From contig CADCVI010000195.1 in the NCBI GenBank assembly GCA_902806105.1, positions 1-5,876 of the forward strand: DNA of 5,876 bases, read 5' to 3'. This DNA is from an uncultured Rubrobacteraceae bacterium. Its GTDB lineage: Bacteria > Actinomycetota > Rubrobacteria > Rubrobacterales > Rubrobacteraceae. Of the stretch, positions 1 through 5,667 are shown one piece after another. The position numbers and the translations under genes are program-made. Below the pieces are notes generated by a model. The model was not told the DNA's origin, made no database searches, and worked only from the letters and a program-made list of their open reading frames with translations. Position 1 is the first letter of the stretch. Each line of letters opens with the position of its first letter.

Positions 1-2
1 GC

Positions 3-422
3 AGCGCCTCGGCGAGTGCTGCTCCAACGGGCGGCGGCGGGGCCAGCGGCTCCGGATCCTCGGTCATCGCCGAGGGCCAGAAGTACCTCGGTACGCCCTA
101 CGTGCTCGGGGGCATGGAGAGCTGCAAGCCCTACGATATGATGGACTGCTCGTGCTTCACGATGACCGTCTACAGCGAGTTCGGCATAGCGCTCCCGGAT
201 TCGCCCGGCGGGCAGATGGGCTACGGCAGCCCGGTCCGCGGGGCCCCGATGGCCGGCGACCTCCTCTTCTGGAGCGAGGATGGCAGCGGTGTGATCACCC
301 ACGTCGGCATAGCCATGGGCGACGGGACCACCATCCACGCCTCTACCTACACCGGCAACGTCACCCAGGGGACGCCCATCGACGCGCTCCCCGGCTACGC
401 GGGTGCCCGCCGGTTGCTGTAA
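3..422 (+). CDS. NlpC/P60 (C40) cell-wall peptidase, C-terminal catalytic domain, 5'-truncated
   Basis: The gene enters from the left edge, so its start, signal peptide and any N-terminal domains are not visible. The visible protein begins with a Ser/Ala/Gly-rich linker (nt 3 to about 62) and then a full NlpC/P60 domain: GQKYLGTPYVLGG, the catalytic cysteine in DCSC (Cys codon 147-149), LPDSPGGQ, the GDLLFW turn, the catalytic histidine in THVGIAMG (His codon 300-302) and a third polar residue in TIHAS (His codon 336-338). Family members are papain-like endopeptidases that cut peptidoglycan stem peptides, usually outside the membrane. A flexible linker before the domain is typical of secreted forms. 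One oddity: the usual DCSG glycine is Cys, and another Cys lies eight residues before the catalytic one. The catalytic triad looks intact. A strong terminator follows, so this is the end of its transcript. Family assignment is secure; the exact substrate is unknown. Confidence 0.9.
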   Translation, partial: SASASAAPTGGGGASGSGSSVIAEGQKYLGTPYVLGGMESCKPYDMMDCSCFTMTVYSEFGIALPDSPGGQMGYGSPVRGAPMAGDLLFWSEDGSGVITHVGIAMGDGTTIHASTYTGNVTQGTPIDALPGYAGARRLL

Positions 423-446
423 GGCCAACCCCCAACTGGAGACCAC

Positions 447-478
447 GGAGGCCCCGGGAGACCGGGGCCTCTCCTTTT
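447..478 (+). terminator. Rho-independent terminator of the NlpC/P60 gene
   Basis: A perfect 9-bp stem (448-456 with 463-471) extends by a G-C pair at 457/462 to close on a GAGA loop, with a possible outer G-U pair at 447/472. CC and then TTTT (475-478) follow. It lies 25 nt after the stop codon, and nothing on the plus strand crosses it. The stem, stable loop and T run make this the clearest terminator in the window. The T run is short, as is common in high-GC genomes. Confidence 0.85.
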
Positions 479-590
479 GCGCGGGAGGAGACGGTCTGCG
501 GCGGATGCGAGTTCTGACACGGGACGTATCCTGGGCGGTGGTAACATTATTTCAAATGGATAGGGTGGTCTCGGAGAGGAACGGGTTGTG

Positions 591-1514
591 ATGGGTTTTG
601 CGTTGTTGCAGGCCATACCGGCGGGCATCGGGTTTATCGCGGCGGCGGTGGTGCTCATCTTCTTGGCCTCGGTGCTTATAAGCGCGATCAAGATAGTTTC
701 GGAATACGAACGCGGCGTGATCTTTCGGCTCGGGCGCGTCCAGGGCGGCCCCAAGGGGCCAGGGCTCTTCATCCTGCTGCCGTTCGTGGACAGGATGGTC
801 AAGATAGACCTTAGGACCGTCACGATGGACGTACCGCCCCAGGACGTCATAACCCGCGATAACGTGCCGGCCCGCGTTAACGCCGTCATCTACTTCAGGG
901 TCGTCGACCCTAACAAGAGCGTCATCGAGGTCGAGAACCACGTGCTGGCCACCAGCCAGATCAGCCAGACCACCCTGCGCAGCGTACTCGGGCAGAGGGA
1001 CCTCGACGATCTCCTCACCAACCGCGACGAGATAAACAGCGAGCTGCAGGACATCATCGACCAGCAGACGGACCCTTGGGGCATCAAGGTGAGCGTCGTC
1101 GAGGTCAAGGACGTAGAGATACCGCAGCAGATGCAGCGGGCGATGGCGAGGCAGGCCGAGAGCGAGCGCGAGCGGCGCGCCAAGATCATCGCCGCCGAGG
1201 GCGAGTACCAGGCCTCCGAGCGCCTCAGGCAGGCCGCCGACCGGCTCGAGAGCCCGACGGCGCTGCAGCTCAGGCTCTTCCAGACGATGGGCGAGATCGC
1301 CGTCAACCAGAACTCCACGATCATCCTGCCCATACCCCTCGACCTCTTCAAGCCCTTCCTGGAGGGCCAGGACAGCTCGGGCGAGAGGTCCCGGACGGCC
1401 CGGCTCGACGAAGAGGAGGCCAAGCGTCTCTACGAGGAGGCCGTCGAGAACGTCCCTTCCTCCAGGCAGGGCGACGGGACGGAGGAGGCCCCACGCGGCG
1501 ACCAGCTCCCGTAG
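591..1514 (+). CDS. Slipin / stomatin-like SPFH (band 7) membrane protein
   Basis: This 307-aa protein begins with a hydrophobic segment (about residues 9-33), then the stomatin-type signature [14 protein letters not shown] (36-49). The SPFH/band-7 domain follows: [58 protein letters not shown]. Next is an Ala/Glu/Arg-rich coiled-coil stretch (about 180-218), a conserved [10 protein letters not shown] segment and an acidic tail. Slipins oligomerise on the cytoplasmic face of the membrane as scaffolds and are linked to membrane microdomains and protease control. The client here is unknown. ATG 591 was chosen with purine-rich GGAGAGGA at 573-580. GTG 588, one codon earlier, is better spaced from that site and equally possible. 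Bacterial slipins often sit beside an NfeD gene, but none is present on either side here. Family call is firm; role is not defined by context. Confidence 0.92.
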   Translation: MGFALLQAIPAGIGFIAAAVVLIFLASVLISAIKIVSEYERGVIFRLGRVQGGPKGPGLFILLPFVDRMVKIDLRTVTMDVPPQDVITRDNVPARVNAVIYFRVVDPNKSVIEVENHVLATSQISQTTLRSVLGQRDLDDLLTNRDEINSELQDIIDQQTDPWGIKVSVVEVKDVEIPQQMQRAMARQAESERERRAKIIAAEGEYQASERLRQAADRLESPTALQLRLFQTMGEIAVNQNSTIILPIPLDLFKPFLEGQDSSGERSRTARLDEEEAKRLYEEAVENVPSSRQGDGTEEAPRGDQLP

Positions 1515-1569
1515 GCCGCCAACAAATCTGATCCACCCGCCCGGCACGGGTTAGCCGCCAAAACATCTG
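1515..1569 (+). repeat. Imperfect direct repeat flanking a small inverted repeat
   Basis: Two 16-nt copies, at 1515-1530 and 1554-1569, match at 14 of 16 positions with starts 39 nt apart. Between them lies a 5-bp inverted repeat (ACCCG 1535-1539 with CGGGT 1547-1551, 7-nt loop). The first copy begins directly after the slipin stop codon; the second overlaps the spacer of the proposed stress-sigma promoter. It could be a pair of regulator half-sites or a leftover of local duplication. The repeat is seen directly; the function is inference. Confidence 0.5.
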
Positions 1570-1574
1570 GGTAA
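1549..1574 (+). promoter_or_regulatory. Candidate SigB/SigF-type promoter of the anti-sigma gene
   Basis: GGTTA (1549-1553), a 15-nt spacer and GGGTAA (1569-1574) fit the general-stress consensus known for SigB in Bacillus (GTTT, GGGTAT) and SigF in mycobacteria (GGTTT, N15-17, GGGTA). The -35 box has one mismatch and the -10 one. It lies about 80 nt before the anti-sigma start codon. Anti-sigma genes of this family are often transcribed by the sigma factor they control, which fits. The match is by eye, and such short motifs also arise by chance. Confidence 0.45.
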
Positions 1575-1656
1575 GACACGTCTCGGAGTTGCAGATAGAC
1601 GCTTCCGGCGAACCGTTCCGTGCTTGCGCGGGGGGTCCGGAAGACCGAGAGGTCCG

Positions 1657-2103
1657 ATGGAGCGCGAGATCGCCGAAACCAAAAACGAGGAGGTCGGGGG
1701 GCTGGATCCCGTCTCCCTGACCCTGCCCAGCAGCGCCGAGTACGTGATGCTGGCCCGGCTGGTCGCCGGCCAGGTCGGGAGGCTCGCGGGCTTCGAGCCC
1801 GAGGACGTCTACGACCTCAAGCTCGCCGTGACGGAGGCGGTGACCAACGTGATCCGGCACGCCGCCGTCGACGCCTACGATGTCGAGTACCGCGTGATCG
1901 GGCAGACCGTCGAGGTCACGGTCACCGACAGGGGCGGCGGGTTCCGGCGCTCCGACCTTGCTGGCGAGCCCGACGAGCAGGGCGGCTTCGGCCTGACGGT
2001 CATAGAGAACCTGGTGGACGAGCTGGTCCTCGACTCCAAGGGCGATGGCACGCGCATGAAGATGGTCCGCCGCGCCAGCGGGCCGGGCGGCAGGGCAGGC
2101 TAG
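1657..2103 (+). CDS. RsbW/SpoIIAB-type anti-sigma regulatory factor (HATPase_c serine kinase)
   Basis: This 148-aa protein is about the usual length for the family and consists mainly of a GHKL ATP-binding fold. The N box is KLAVTEAVTNVIRHA (Glu60, Asn64, His68), the G1 box is DRGGGF (91-96), the G2 box is GGFGLTVIENLVDEL (109-123), and a closing strand GTRMKM is at 131-136. The N-terminal LTLPSSAEYVMLARLVAGQV segment is the usual entry to this fold. Relatives bind a sigma factor and also phosphorylate a STAS-domain anti-anti-sigma protein, so that partner switching releases the sigma factor under stress. No sigma factor or STAS gene is visible nearby, so its partners are unknown; it could act in another partner-switching circuit. 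ATG 1657 was chosen because GAGAGG (1647-1652) precedes it; the in-frame TTG at 1624 has no ribosome site and would add a non-conserved Arg/Gly-rich tail. It appears monocistronic. Confidence 0.88.
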   Translation: MEREIAETKNEEVGGLDPVSLTLPSSAEYVMLARLVAGQVGRLAGFEPEDVYDLKLAVTEAVTNVIRHAAVDAYDVEYRVIGQTVEVTVTDRGGGFRRSDLAGEPDEQGGFGLTVIENLVDELVLDSKGDGTRMKMVRRASGPGGRAG

Positions 2104-2131
2104 GGAGAAGACCGGGCGCCGGCCCTTCTCC
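2104..2131 (+). terminator. Hairpin after the anti-sigma gene, possible terminator
   Basis: The sequence directly after the stop codon forms a 7-bp stem (GGAGAAG 2104-2110 with CTTCTCC 2125-2131) topped by a small internal loop and a 4-bp CCGG/CCGG stem with a 3-nt loop. No T run follows; the next tract of T lies at 2175-2180, too far away to count. It could end transcription as a U-less hairpin or simply stabilise the mRNA end. Confidence 0.45.
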
Positions 2132-2160
2132 GCCCCCACGGGCCGCCGCTTCCGGGGCGG

Positions 2161-2190
2161 TTGAATTTCCTCCGTTTTTTCGTATACAGT
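2161..2190 (+). promoter_or_regulatory. Candidate housekeeping-sigma promoter for treT
   Basis: TTGAAT (2161-2166, four of six matches to TTGACA) is followed after 16 nt by TATACA (2183-2188) or after 18 nt by TACAGT (2185-2190), each four of six to TATAAT. The stretch 2161-2192 is strikingly AT-rich for this genome, and a further TATATATA lies at 2214-2221. The position, 60-90 nt before the chosen treT start, is right for a promoter. Which -10 is used cannot be decided by reading. Confidence 0.45.
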
Positions 2191-2247
2191 TATCCGCCAG
2201 GCCCCTGGCCCCGTATATATAGACGACCACTGAACAGAGGACTGCTC

Positions 2248-3498
2248 GTGCTGCAACGCGTAAACCCCGGTAACAAATCGCTGGCAGATTACCGCAGCAT
2301 CATCCGCAGGGAGCTCTACGACGAGGTCGTGGAGCTGGGCAAGCGGCTGGACGGTGCGCGCGTGCTGCACGTAAGTGCCACGAGCTTCGGCGGCGGGGTG
2401 GCCGAGATCCTCTACACCCTCGTGCCCCTCATGCGCGACGTCGGCATCGAGACCGAGTGGGACATCATGTTCGGGGCCGAGCAGTTCTTCAACGTCACCA
2501 AGGGCTTCCACAACGCCCTCCAGGGCGCCGAGTACGAGCTTACCGTGGAAGGCAGGGCCATCTACGAGGAGTACAACCGCCAGTCGGCCGCGGCGATGGT
2601 CGAGAGCGGCGAGGAGTGGGACGTGGTGCTCGTCCACGACCCGCAGCCCGCCCTCATCAGGCACTTCGCCGAAGGGCTCTCGCCCCGGACCAAGTGGATC
2701 TGGCGCTGCCACATAGACACCTCGACCCCGAACCGGCAGGTGCTCGACTACCTCCTGCCGCACATCACCGGCTACGACGCCCAGATCTACACGATGGCCG
2801 AGTACACCCCGCCGGACGTGAGCCTGCCGGGCCTCACCCTCATCCCGCCGGCCATTGACCCGCTCAGCCCCAAGAATATGGCCCTCTCGACCGAGGACTC
2901 GCGCTACATCGTCAGCCAGTTCGGCGTAGACACCGAGCGGCCGTTCCTGACGCAGGTCTCGCGCTTCGACCCGTGGAAGGACCCTCTGGGCGTCATAGAC
3001 GTCTACAGGGCCGTCAAGGAAGAGGTGCCCGGCATCCAGCTCGTCCTTATAGGCTCGATGGCCCACGACGACCCCGAGGGCTGGGACTACTGGAACAGGA
3101 CCGTCAACTACGCCGACGGGGACAAGGACATCTTTCTGTTCTCGAACCTCACCAACGTCGGCGCCATCGAGGTCAACGCCTTCCAGTCCATAGCGGACGT
3201 CGTGATCCAGAAGTCTATCCGCGAGGGCTTCGGCCTCGTGGTCGCGGAGGCCCTCTGGAAGGCCCGGCCGATGGTCGCGAGCAGGGTCGGTGGCATCCCG
3301 ATGCAGGTGGCCGCGGGCGGAGGCATCCTCGTCGACACCATCCCCGAGGCCGCCGAGGCGTGCGTCAAGATCCTCAAGGACCCGGAGTTCGCCCGCGCCA
3401 TAGGGCGCCAGGGCAAAGAGCACGTCAGGGAGAACTTCCTGATGCCGCGCCAGCTTCGCGACAACCTCGCCCTCTACGCGAAGCTGATCGGGTCCTAG
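2248..3498 (+). CDS. treT: TreT-type trehalose glycosyltransferring synthase (GT4)
   Basis: This 416-aa GT-B glycosyltransferase closely follows the TreT family known from Pyrococcus, Thermoproteus and Rubrobacter. TreT joins NDP-glucose (ADP-, UDP- or GDP-) to free glucose, giving trehalose in one reversible cytoplasmic step without a phosphorylated intermediate. Visible signatures in order are the N-terminal GGGVAEILYTLVPLMRDVGI (from residue 48), FFNVTKGFHNALQG, VHDPQP (129-134), WRCHIDTSTPN (152-162), PPAIDPLSPKN, the nucleotide-binding QVSRFDPWKDP (Arg239, Lys244), MAHDDPEGW, and the EX7E motif REGFGLVVAE (Glu326, Glu334). GTG 2248 was chosen: AGAGGA (2236-2241) is 6 nt upstream, and the protein then begins at the family-typical QRVNPG segment. 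The in-frame TTG at 2161 falls on the promoter. The neighbouring otsA supports a trehalose role. The main alternative is a related GT4 trehalose phosphorylase/synthase; I consider TreT much likelier. Donor nucleotide is not readable from sequence. Confidence 0.87.
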   Translation: MLQRVNPGNKSLADYRSIIRRELYDEVVELGKRLDGARVLHVSATSFGGGVAEILYTLVPLMRDVGIETEWDIMFGAEQFFNVTKGFHNALQGAEYELTVEGRAIYEEYNRQSAAAMVESGEEWDVVLVHDPQPALIRHFAEGLSPRTKWIWRCHIDTSTPNRQVLDYLLPHITGYDAQIYTMAEYTPPDVSLPGLTLIPPAIDPLSPKNMALSTEDSRYIVSQFGVDTERPFLTQVSRFDPWKDPLGVIDVYRAVKEEVPGIQLVLIGSMAHDDPEGWDYWNRTVNYADGDKDIFLFSNLTNVGAIEVNAFQSIADVVIQKSIREGFGLVVAEALWKARPMVASRVGGIPMQVAAGGGILVDTIPEAAEACVKILKDPEFARAIGRQGKEHVRENFLMPRQLRDNLALYAKLIGS

Positions 3499-3500
3499 AA

Positions 3501-3521
3501 GCGGTTCGCGCAGCGAACCGC
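3501..3521 (+). terminator. Perfect 9-bp hairpin after treT, probable terminator
   Basis: GCGGTTCGC (3501-3509) pairs perfectly with GCGAACCGC (3513-3521) around a GCA loop, starting two bases after the treT stop codon. The next T run (3545-3549) is 23 nt away, so it is not a textbook intrinsic terminator, though U-poor hairpins are common at gene ends in high-GC actinobacteria. The site separates treT from the otsA promoter region. Confidence 0.6.
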
Positions 3522-3525
3522 GCCG

Positions 3526-3546
3526 TCAGCTTTCAGCCGTCAGCTT
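3526..3546 (+). repeat. Three-unit heptamer tandem repeat (TCAGCYK)
   Basis: Three consecutive 7-nt units, TCAGCTT, TCAGCCG and TCAGCTT, occupy 3526-3546. Because units one and three match, a 12-nt perfect direct repeat also appears (3522-3533 and 3536-3547). It lies between the treT hairpin and the otsA -10 box. Short intergenic heptamer repeats occur in several bacterial genomes; whether this one recurs elsewhere in this genome cannot be seen here. Confidence 0.6.
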
Positions 3547-3568
3547 TTTACTCCCGTGCTTGTATGAT
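3540..3568 (+). promoter_or_regulatory. Candidate otsA promoter (TATGAT -10 box)
   Basis: TATGAT (3563-3568) matches the housekeeping -10 consensus at five of six positions. At 17-nt spacing the -35 position (3540-3545, TCAGCT) falls in the heptamer repeat and is a poor match to TTGACA, so an activator or another sigma factor may be needed. A perfect 10-bp palindrome (3570-3579, GCCCCGGGGC) begins 2 nt after the -10 box, at the expected transcription start, and could be an operator or an RNA hairpin seed. Only the -10 box is reasonably convincing. Confidence 0.4.
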
Positions 3569-3569
3569 G

Positions 3570-3697
3570 GCCCCGGGGCGAGATGCTCCGTCTTTTGGAG
3601 GTCTCCGACGAAGGAACCAAGGCGCGCGACCGCAGGAGAAGCCGAAAGCGGAGCCCGAGGGGCGAATCGTGCCGCGACGGCCGAAGGGAGGAGCAAC
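3570..3697 (+). other. Untranslated leader of otsA with a two-part hairpin
   Basis: About 120 nt separate the candidate promoter from the otsA start codon. A hairpin is visible: GAGA 3580-3583 with TCTC 3602-3605, a TG/G internal loop, CTCC 3586-3589 with GGAG 3597-3600, and a 7-nt GTCTTTT loop. The rest (3606-3685) is purine-rich with several GAAG/GGAG tracts. The otsA frame stays open through this region from a TTG at 3560, but the peptide lacks family similarity and has no ribosome site. It does not match the riboswitch classes I can recall. A regulatory role is only a possibility. Confidence 0.35.
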
Positions 3698-5164
3698 ATG
3701 ACGCAGGGTGAGCGTGGGCCGACCGTCGTCGTCTCGAACCGGGGGCCCGTGACGTTCTCCCGCGGGGAGGACGGGAGCCGGGACCACTCGCGGGGGGCCG
3801 GGGGGCTTGTTACGGCGCTCAACGCGGTGGTCCGGCGGGGCGATAGGGTCGTCTGGATCGCCTCCGCCCAGAGCGACGAGGACGCCGCGGTGGCGAAGGA
3901 GGCGGCCCCCTACGAGGTGGAGGACCTGCGCGTCGTCTTTGTCGAGCACGAAGAGGCCGCCTACGACCTCATGTACAACACCCTCGCGAACCCGCTGCTC
4001 TGGTTTGTCCAGCACGGCCTCTACGACCTGCCCCGCTCCCCCCGCCTTGGCGATGACACACGGGAGGCTTGGGAGGGTGGCTACGTCCCTGTGAACCGGA
4101 ACTTCGCGAAGTCCGTGGCCGAGACCATAGGGGACGCGCCCTCGGCCACGATCCTGCTCCACGACTACCAGCTCTACATGGCACCGCTCTTCGTGCGCGA
4201 GGAGCTTGGCGAGGGGGCGGCGGACGCCTTCGTCTCGCTCTTCGTCCACATCCCCTGGCCCGAGCCGGACCTGTGGGGCGTCCTGCCCCACTACATCAGG
4301 CGGGGCATCCTGGAGAGCCTCCTCTCCGCCGACGTCGTAGCCTTCCACACGGGGGGCTACGCCCGCAACTTTATGGAGACCGCCGCCAGGGTCCTCGGCG
4401 CCGAGGCTGACGTGGATGGGGGCACCGTCCACTACGGGGGCCGCGAGGTGTGGGTGCGGGCCTACCCCATCTCCATAGACCCCGCGGAGTTCGAGGAGCT
4501 CGCCGCGAGCGAGGCCGTGCTTGAGCAGGAGGAGTTCGTGAAGGGACTCCCGGGCAAGCTCCTCTTGCGCGTGGACCGGACCGACCTCTCCAAGAACGTC
4601 GTCCGCGGCTTCGAGGCCTACGAACGGATGCTCGAGCGCCACCCCGAGACGAAGGAGCAGGTCACGTTCCTGGCCCAGCTCCAGCCCTCCCGCGGCGACA
4701 TCCCCGAGTACGCGGCGTACATGGAGGCGGTCGGAAGGACAGCGGAGGAGATAAACGAGAAGCACGGCACAGAAGACTGGACCCCGATACAGCTCTTCAT
4801 GATGGACAACTTCCCCCGCTCCGTCGCCGCGTACAAGAACTACGACGTCCTGCTCGTCAACGCCGTCCGCGACGGCATGAACCTCGTCGCCAAGGAGGCC
4901 GCCGTCGTGAACGAGAAGGGCGGCGTCCTCGTCCTCTCCGAGTACGCCGGCGCCCACGAGGAGCTTGGAGAGCACGCCCTGACAGTCAACCCCTACGACC
5001 TCGACGAGCAGGCCGACGCCATCCACGAGGCGCTGACCATGCCGGAAGACGAGCGCAAGAGGCGGGCGGACGCCCTCAGGGAGGCCGTCATGGCAAACAC
5101 CATAGAGGACTGGGTCGAGGCGCAGATAAAAGATATCGAGGCCTACCGGGAGCGGCACGGGTAG
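3698..5164 (+). CDS. otsA: Trehalose-6-phosphate synthase (GT20)
   Basis: OtsA transfers glucose from an NDP-glucose (UDP-glucose in E. coli) to glucose-6-phosphate, making trehalose-6-phosphate in the cytoplasm; OtsB then removes the phosphate. This 488-aa protein is slightly longer than E. coli OtsA (474) and carries the GT20 landmarks: VVVSNRGPV (10-18), GGL (35-37), Trp53, the sugar-phosphate pocket around YN (93-94), LW (101-102) and Trp125, HDY (155-157, catalytic-region Asp156), HIPWP (184-188), FHT (216-218), VDRTDLSKN with Arg294 and Lys299, QPSRGD (329-334) and RDGMNLVAKE (391-400, Asp392 and Glu400). ATG 3698 follows a strong GGGAGGAG (3686-3693), and the fold begins a few residues later. 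VDRTDLSKN departs from the usual VDRLDY(S/T)KG, and the segment between strand one and GGL is short. Glucosylglycerol-phosphate synthase, another GT20 enzyme, is the chief alternative; the otsB-like gene nearby favours OtsA. The next gene starts 6 nt downstream, suggesting co-transcription. Confidence 0.88.
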   Translation: MTQGERGPTVVVSNRGPVTFSRGEDGSRDHSRGAGGLVTALNAVVRRGDRVVWIASAQSDEDAAVAKEAAPYEVEDLRVVFVEHEEAAYDLMYNTLANPLLWFVQHGLYDLPRSPRLGDDTREAWEGGYVPVNRNFAKSVAETIGDAPSATILLHDYQLYMAPLFVREELGEGAADAFVSLFVHIPWPEPDLWGVLPHYIRRGILESLLSADVVAFHTGGYARNFMETAARVLGAEADVDGGTVHYGGREVWVRAYPISIDPAEFEELAASEAVLEQEEFVKGLPGKLLLRVDRTDLSKNVVRGFEAYERMLERHPETKEQVTFLAQLQPSRGDIPEYAAYMEAVGRTAEEINEKHGTEDWTPIQLFMMDNFPRSVAAYKNYDVLLVNAVRDGMNLVAKEAAVVNEKGGVLVLSEYAGAHEELGEHALTVNPYDLDEQADAIHEALTMPEDERKRRADALREAVMANTIEDWVEAQIKDIEAYRERHG

Positions 5165-5170
5165 GGAACC

Positions 5171-5644
5171 GTGCGTCTGTTCCTGCCGGCCCTGGCGGTG
5201 GTCGTCGGGCTCGCGAAGGCGCTGTTGCACAAGGCGTTCGGTAACAGTCCGTGGGGCGGTCCCTTCGTCTGGAAGCTACAGTTCGGACCTATGTTCACCG
5301 CCCACATGCTCTCCGCCGTCCTGGCGAGTCTGATCGTCTCTGGCGCACTGCTTCTGCTCGCAGAGCGTAAGCTTCGGGGAGGCTTCTTCACCCGTTGGGG
5401 AATCATGATGGTGGCGTTCTGCGCCGGTGGGGCGATCCTCGGAGTATCCCTGCACGCCTCGAGCATCCTGCTCGACTACAGGGAACCGATGCCCCAAGGT
5501 TTCGAAATACTCTACGACACTGCCATCCCGGCTGTGGCAGGAGGCATCCTCGGGTCTATCGGGAGGACGCATTTTGGCCTTCCACTGGCATGGCTGCTAG
5601 GAATGTTCGGGGACCGCATGGCCGCGCGGACGGGATCCCGGTAA
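5171..5644 (+). CDS. Small multi-spanning membrane protein of unknown function
   Basis: I do not recognise this 157-aa protein. It has about four hydrophobic stretches: residues 2-19 (possibly signal anchor), 42-64, 73-101 and 116-146. Short charged links join them (AERKLRGG at 64-71, LDYREPMPQG at 101-110), and the tail is basic. Glycine-rich helices such as CAGGAILG and VAGGILGSIG suggest tight packing. GTG 5171 was chosen: AGGGA (5163-5167) overlaps the otsA stop codon and sits only 3 nt before it, which is weak; later in-frame GTG or TTG starts would cut the first hydrophobic stretch. It follows otsA by 6 nt, so translation may be coupled. Codon use differs from its neighbours: 15 of 57 codons at 5279-5449 end in A or T, against 3 of 57 in otsA at 4871-5041. 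This hints at separate origin or weak selection. The gene is probably real given its coherent membrane pattern, but its function is unknown. Confidence 0.68.
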   Translation: MRLFLPALAVVVGLAKALLHKAFGNSPWGGPFVWKLQFGPMFTAHMLSAVLASLIVSGALLLLAERKLRGGFFTRWGIMMVAFCAGGAILGVSLHASSILLDYREPMPQGFEILYDTAIPAVAGGILGSIGRTHFGLPLAWLLGMFGDRMAARTGSR

Positions 5645-5667
5645 TAGTCGAGTCGGCGCGGTCGGCC

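Noticed and set aside
511..568. Promoter for the slipin gene (CTGACA at 514-519, TAACAT at 542-547, or GGTAAC/GGGTGG at 540-568)
   Set aside because: The 22-nt spacing of the first pair is too long and the second pair is a poor stress-sigma match. A promoter must exist in 479-590 because a terminator precedes it, but I cannot place it.
2161..2247. N-terminal extension of treT from TTG 2161
   Set aside because: The extension covers the AT-rich promoter patch, has no ribosome site and is not family-like; GTG 2248 has AGAGGA at proper spacing.
1348..3423. A 691-codon open frame on the minus strand across the slipin end, anti-sigma gene and treT
   Set aside because: It lies opposite well-supported genes, has Arg/Gly/Asp/Val-rich low-complexity composition and no recognisable domain; long antisense frames are expected in GC-rich coding DNA.
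3560..3697. N-terminal extension of otsA from TTG 3560
   Set aside because: The start overlaps the -10 box, the added residues are not family-like, and ATG 3698 has a near-ideal ribosome site.
3570..3697. Known riboswitch (glycine, fluoride, ydaO, SAM, cobalamin, GEMM)
   Set aside because: Short fragments look similar, such as GAAGGAACCAAG to the glycine core, but the conserved blocks do not occur in order.
3548..5230. A 560-codon open frame on the minus strand opposite otsA
   Set aside because: It shadows a gene with complete GT20 motifs and has a Val/Leu/Gly/Asp/Arg-skewed composition with no family signature.
5645..5667. Bidirectional terminator between the membrane gene and otsB
   Set aside because: The 23-nt gap shows no convincing stem or T/A tracts.
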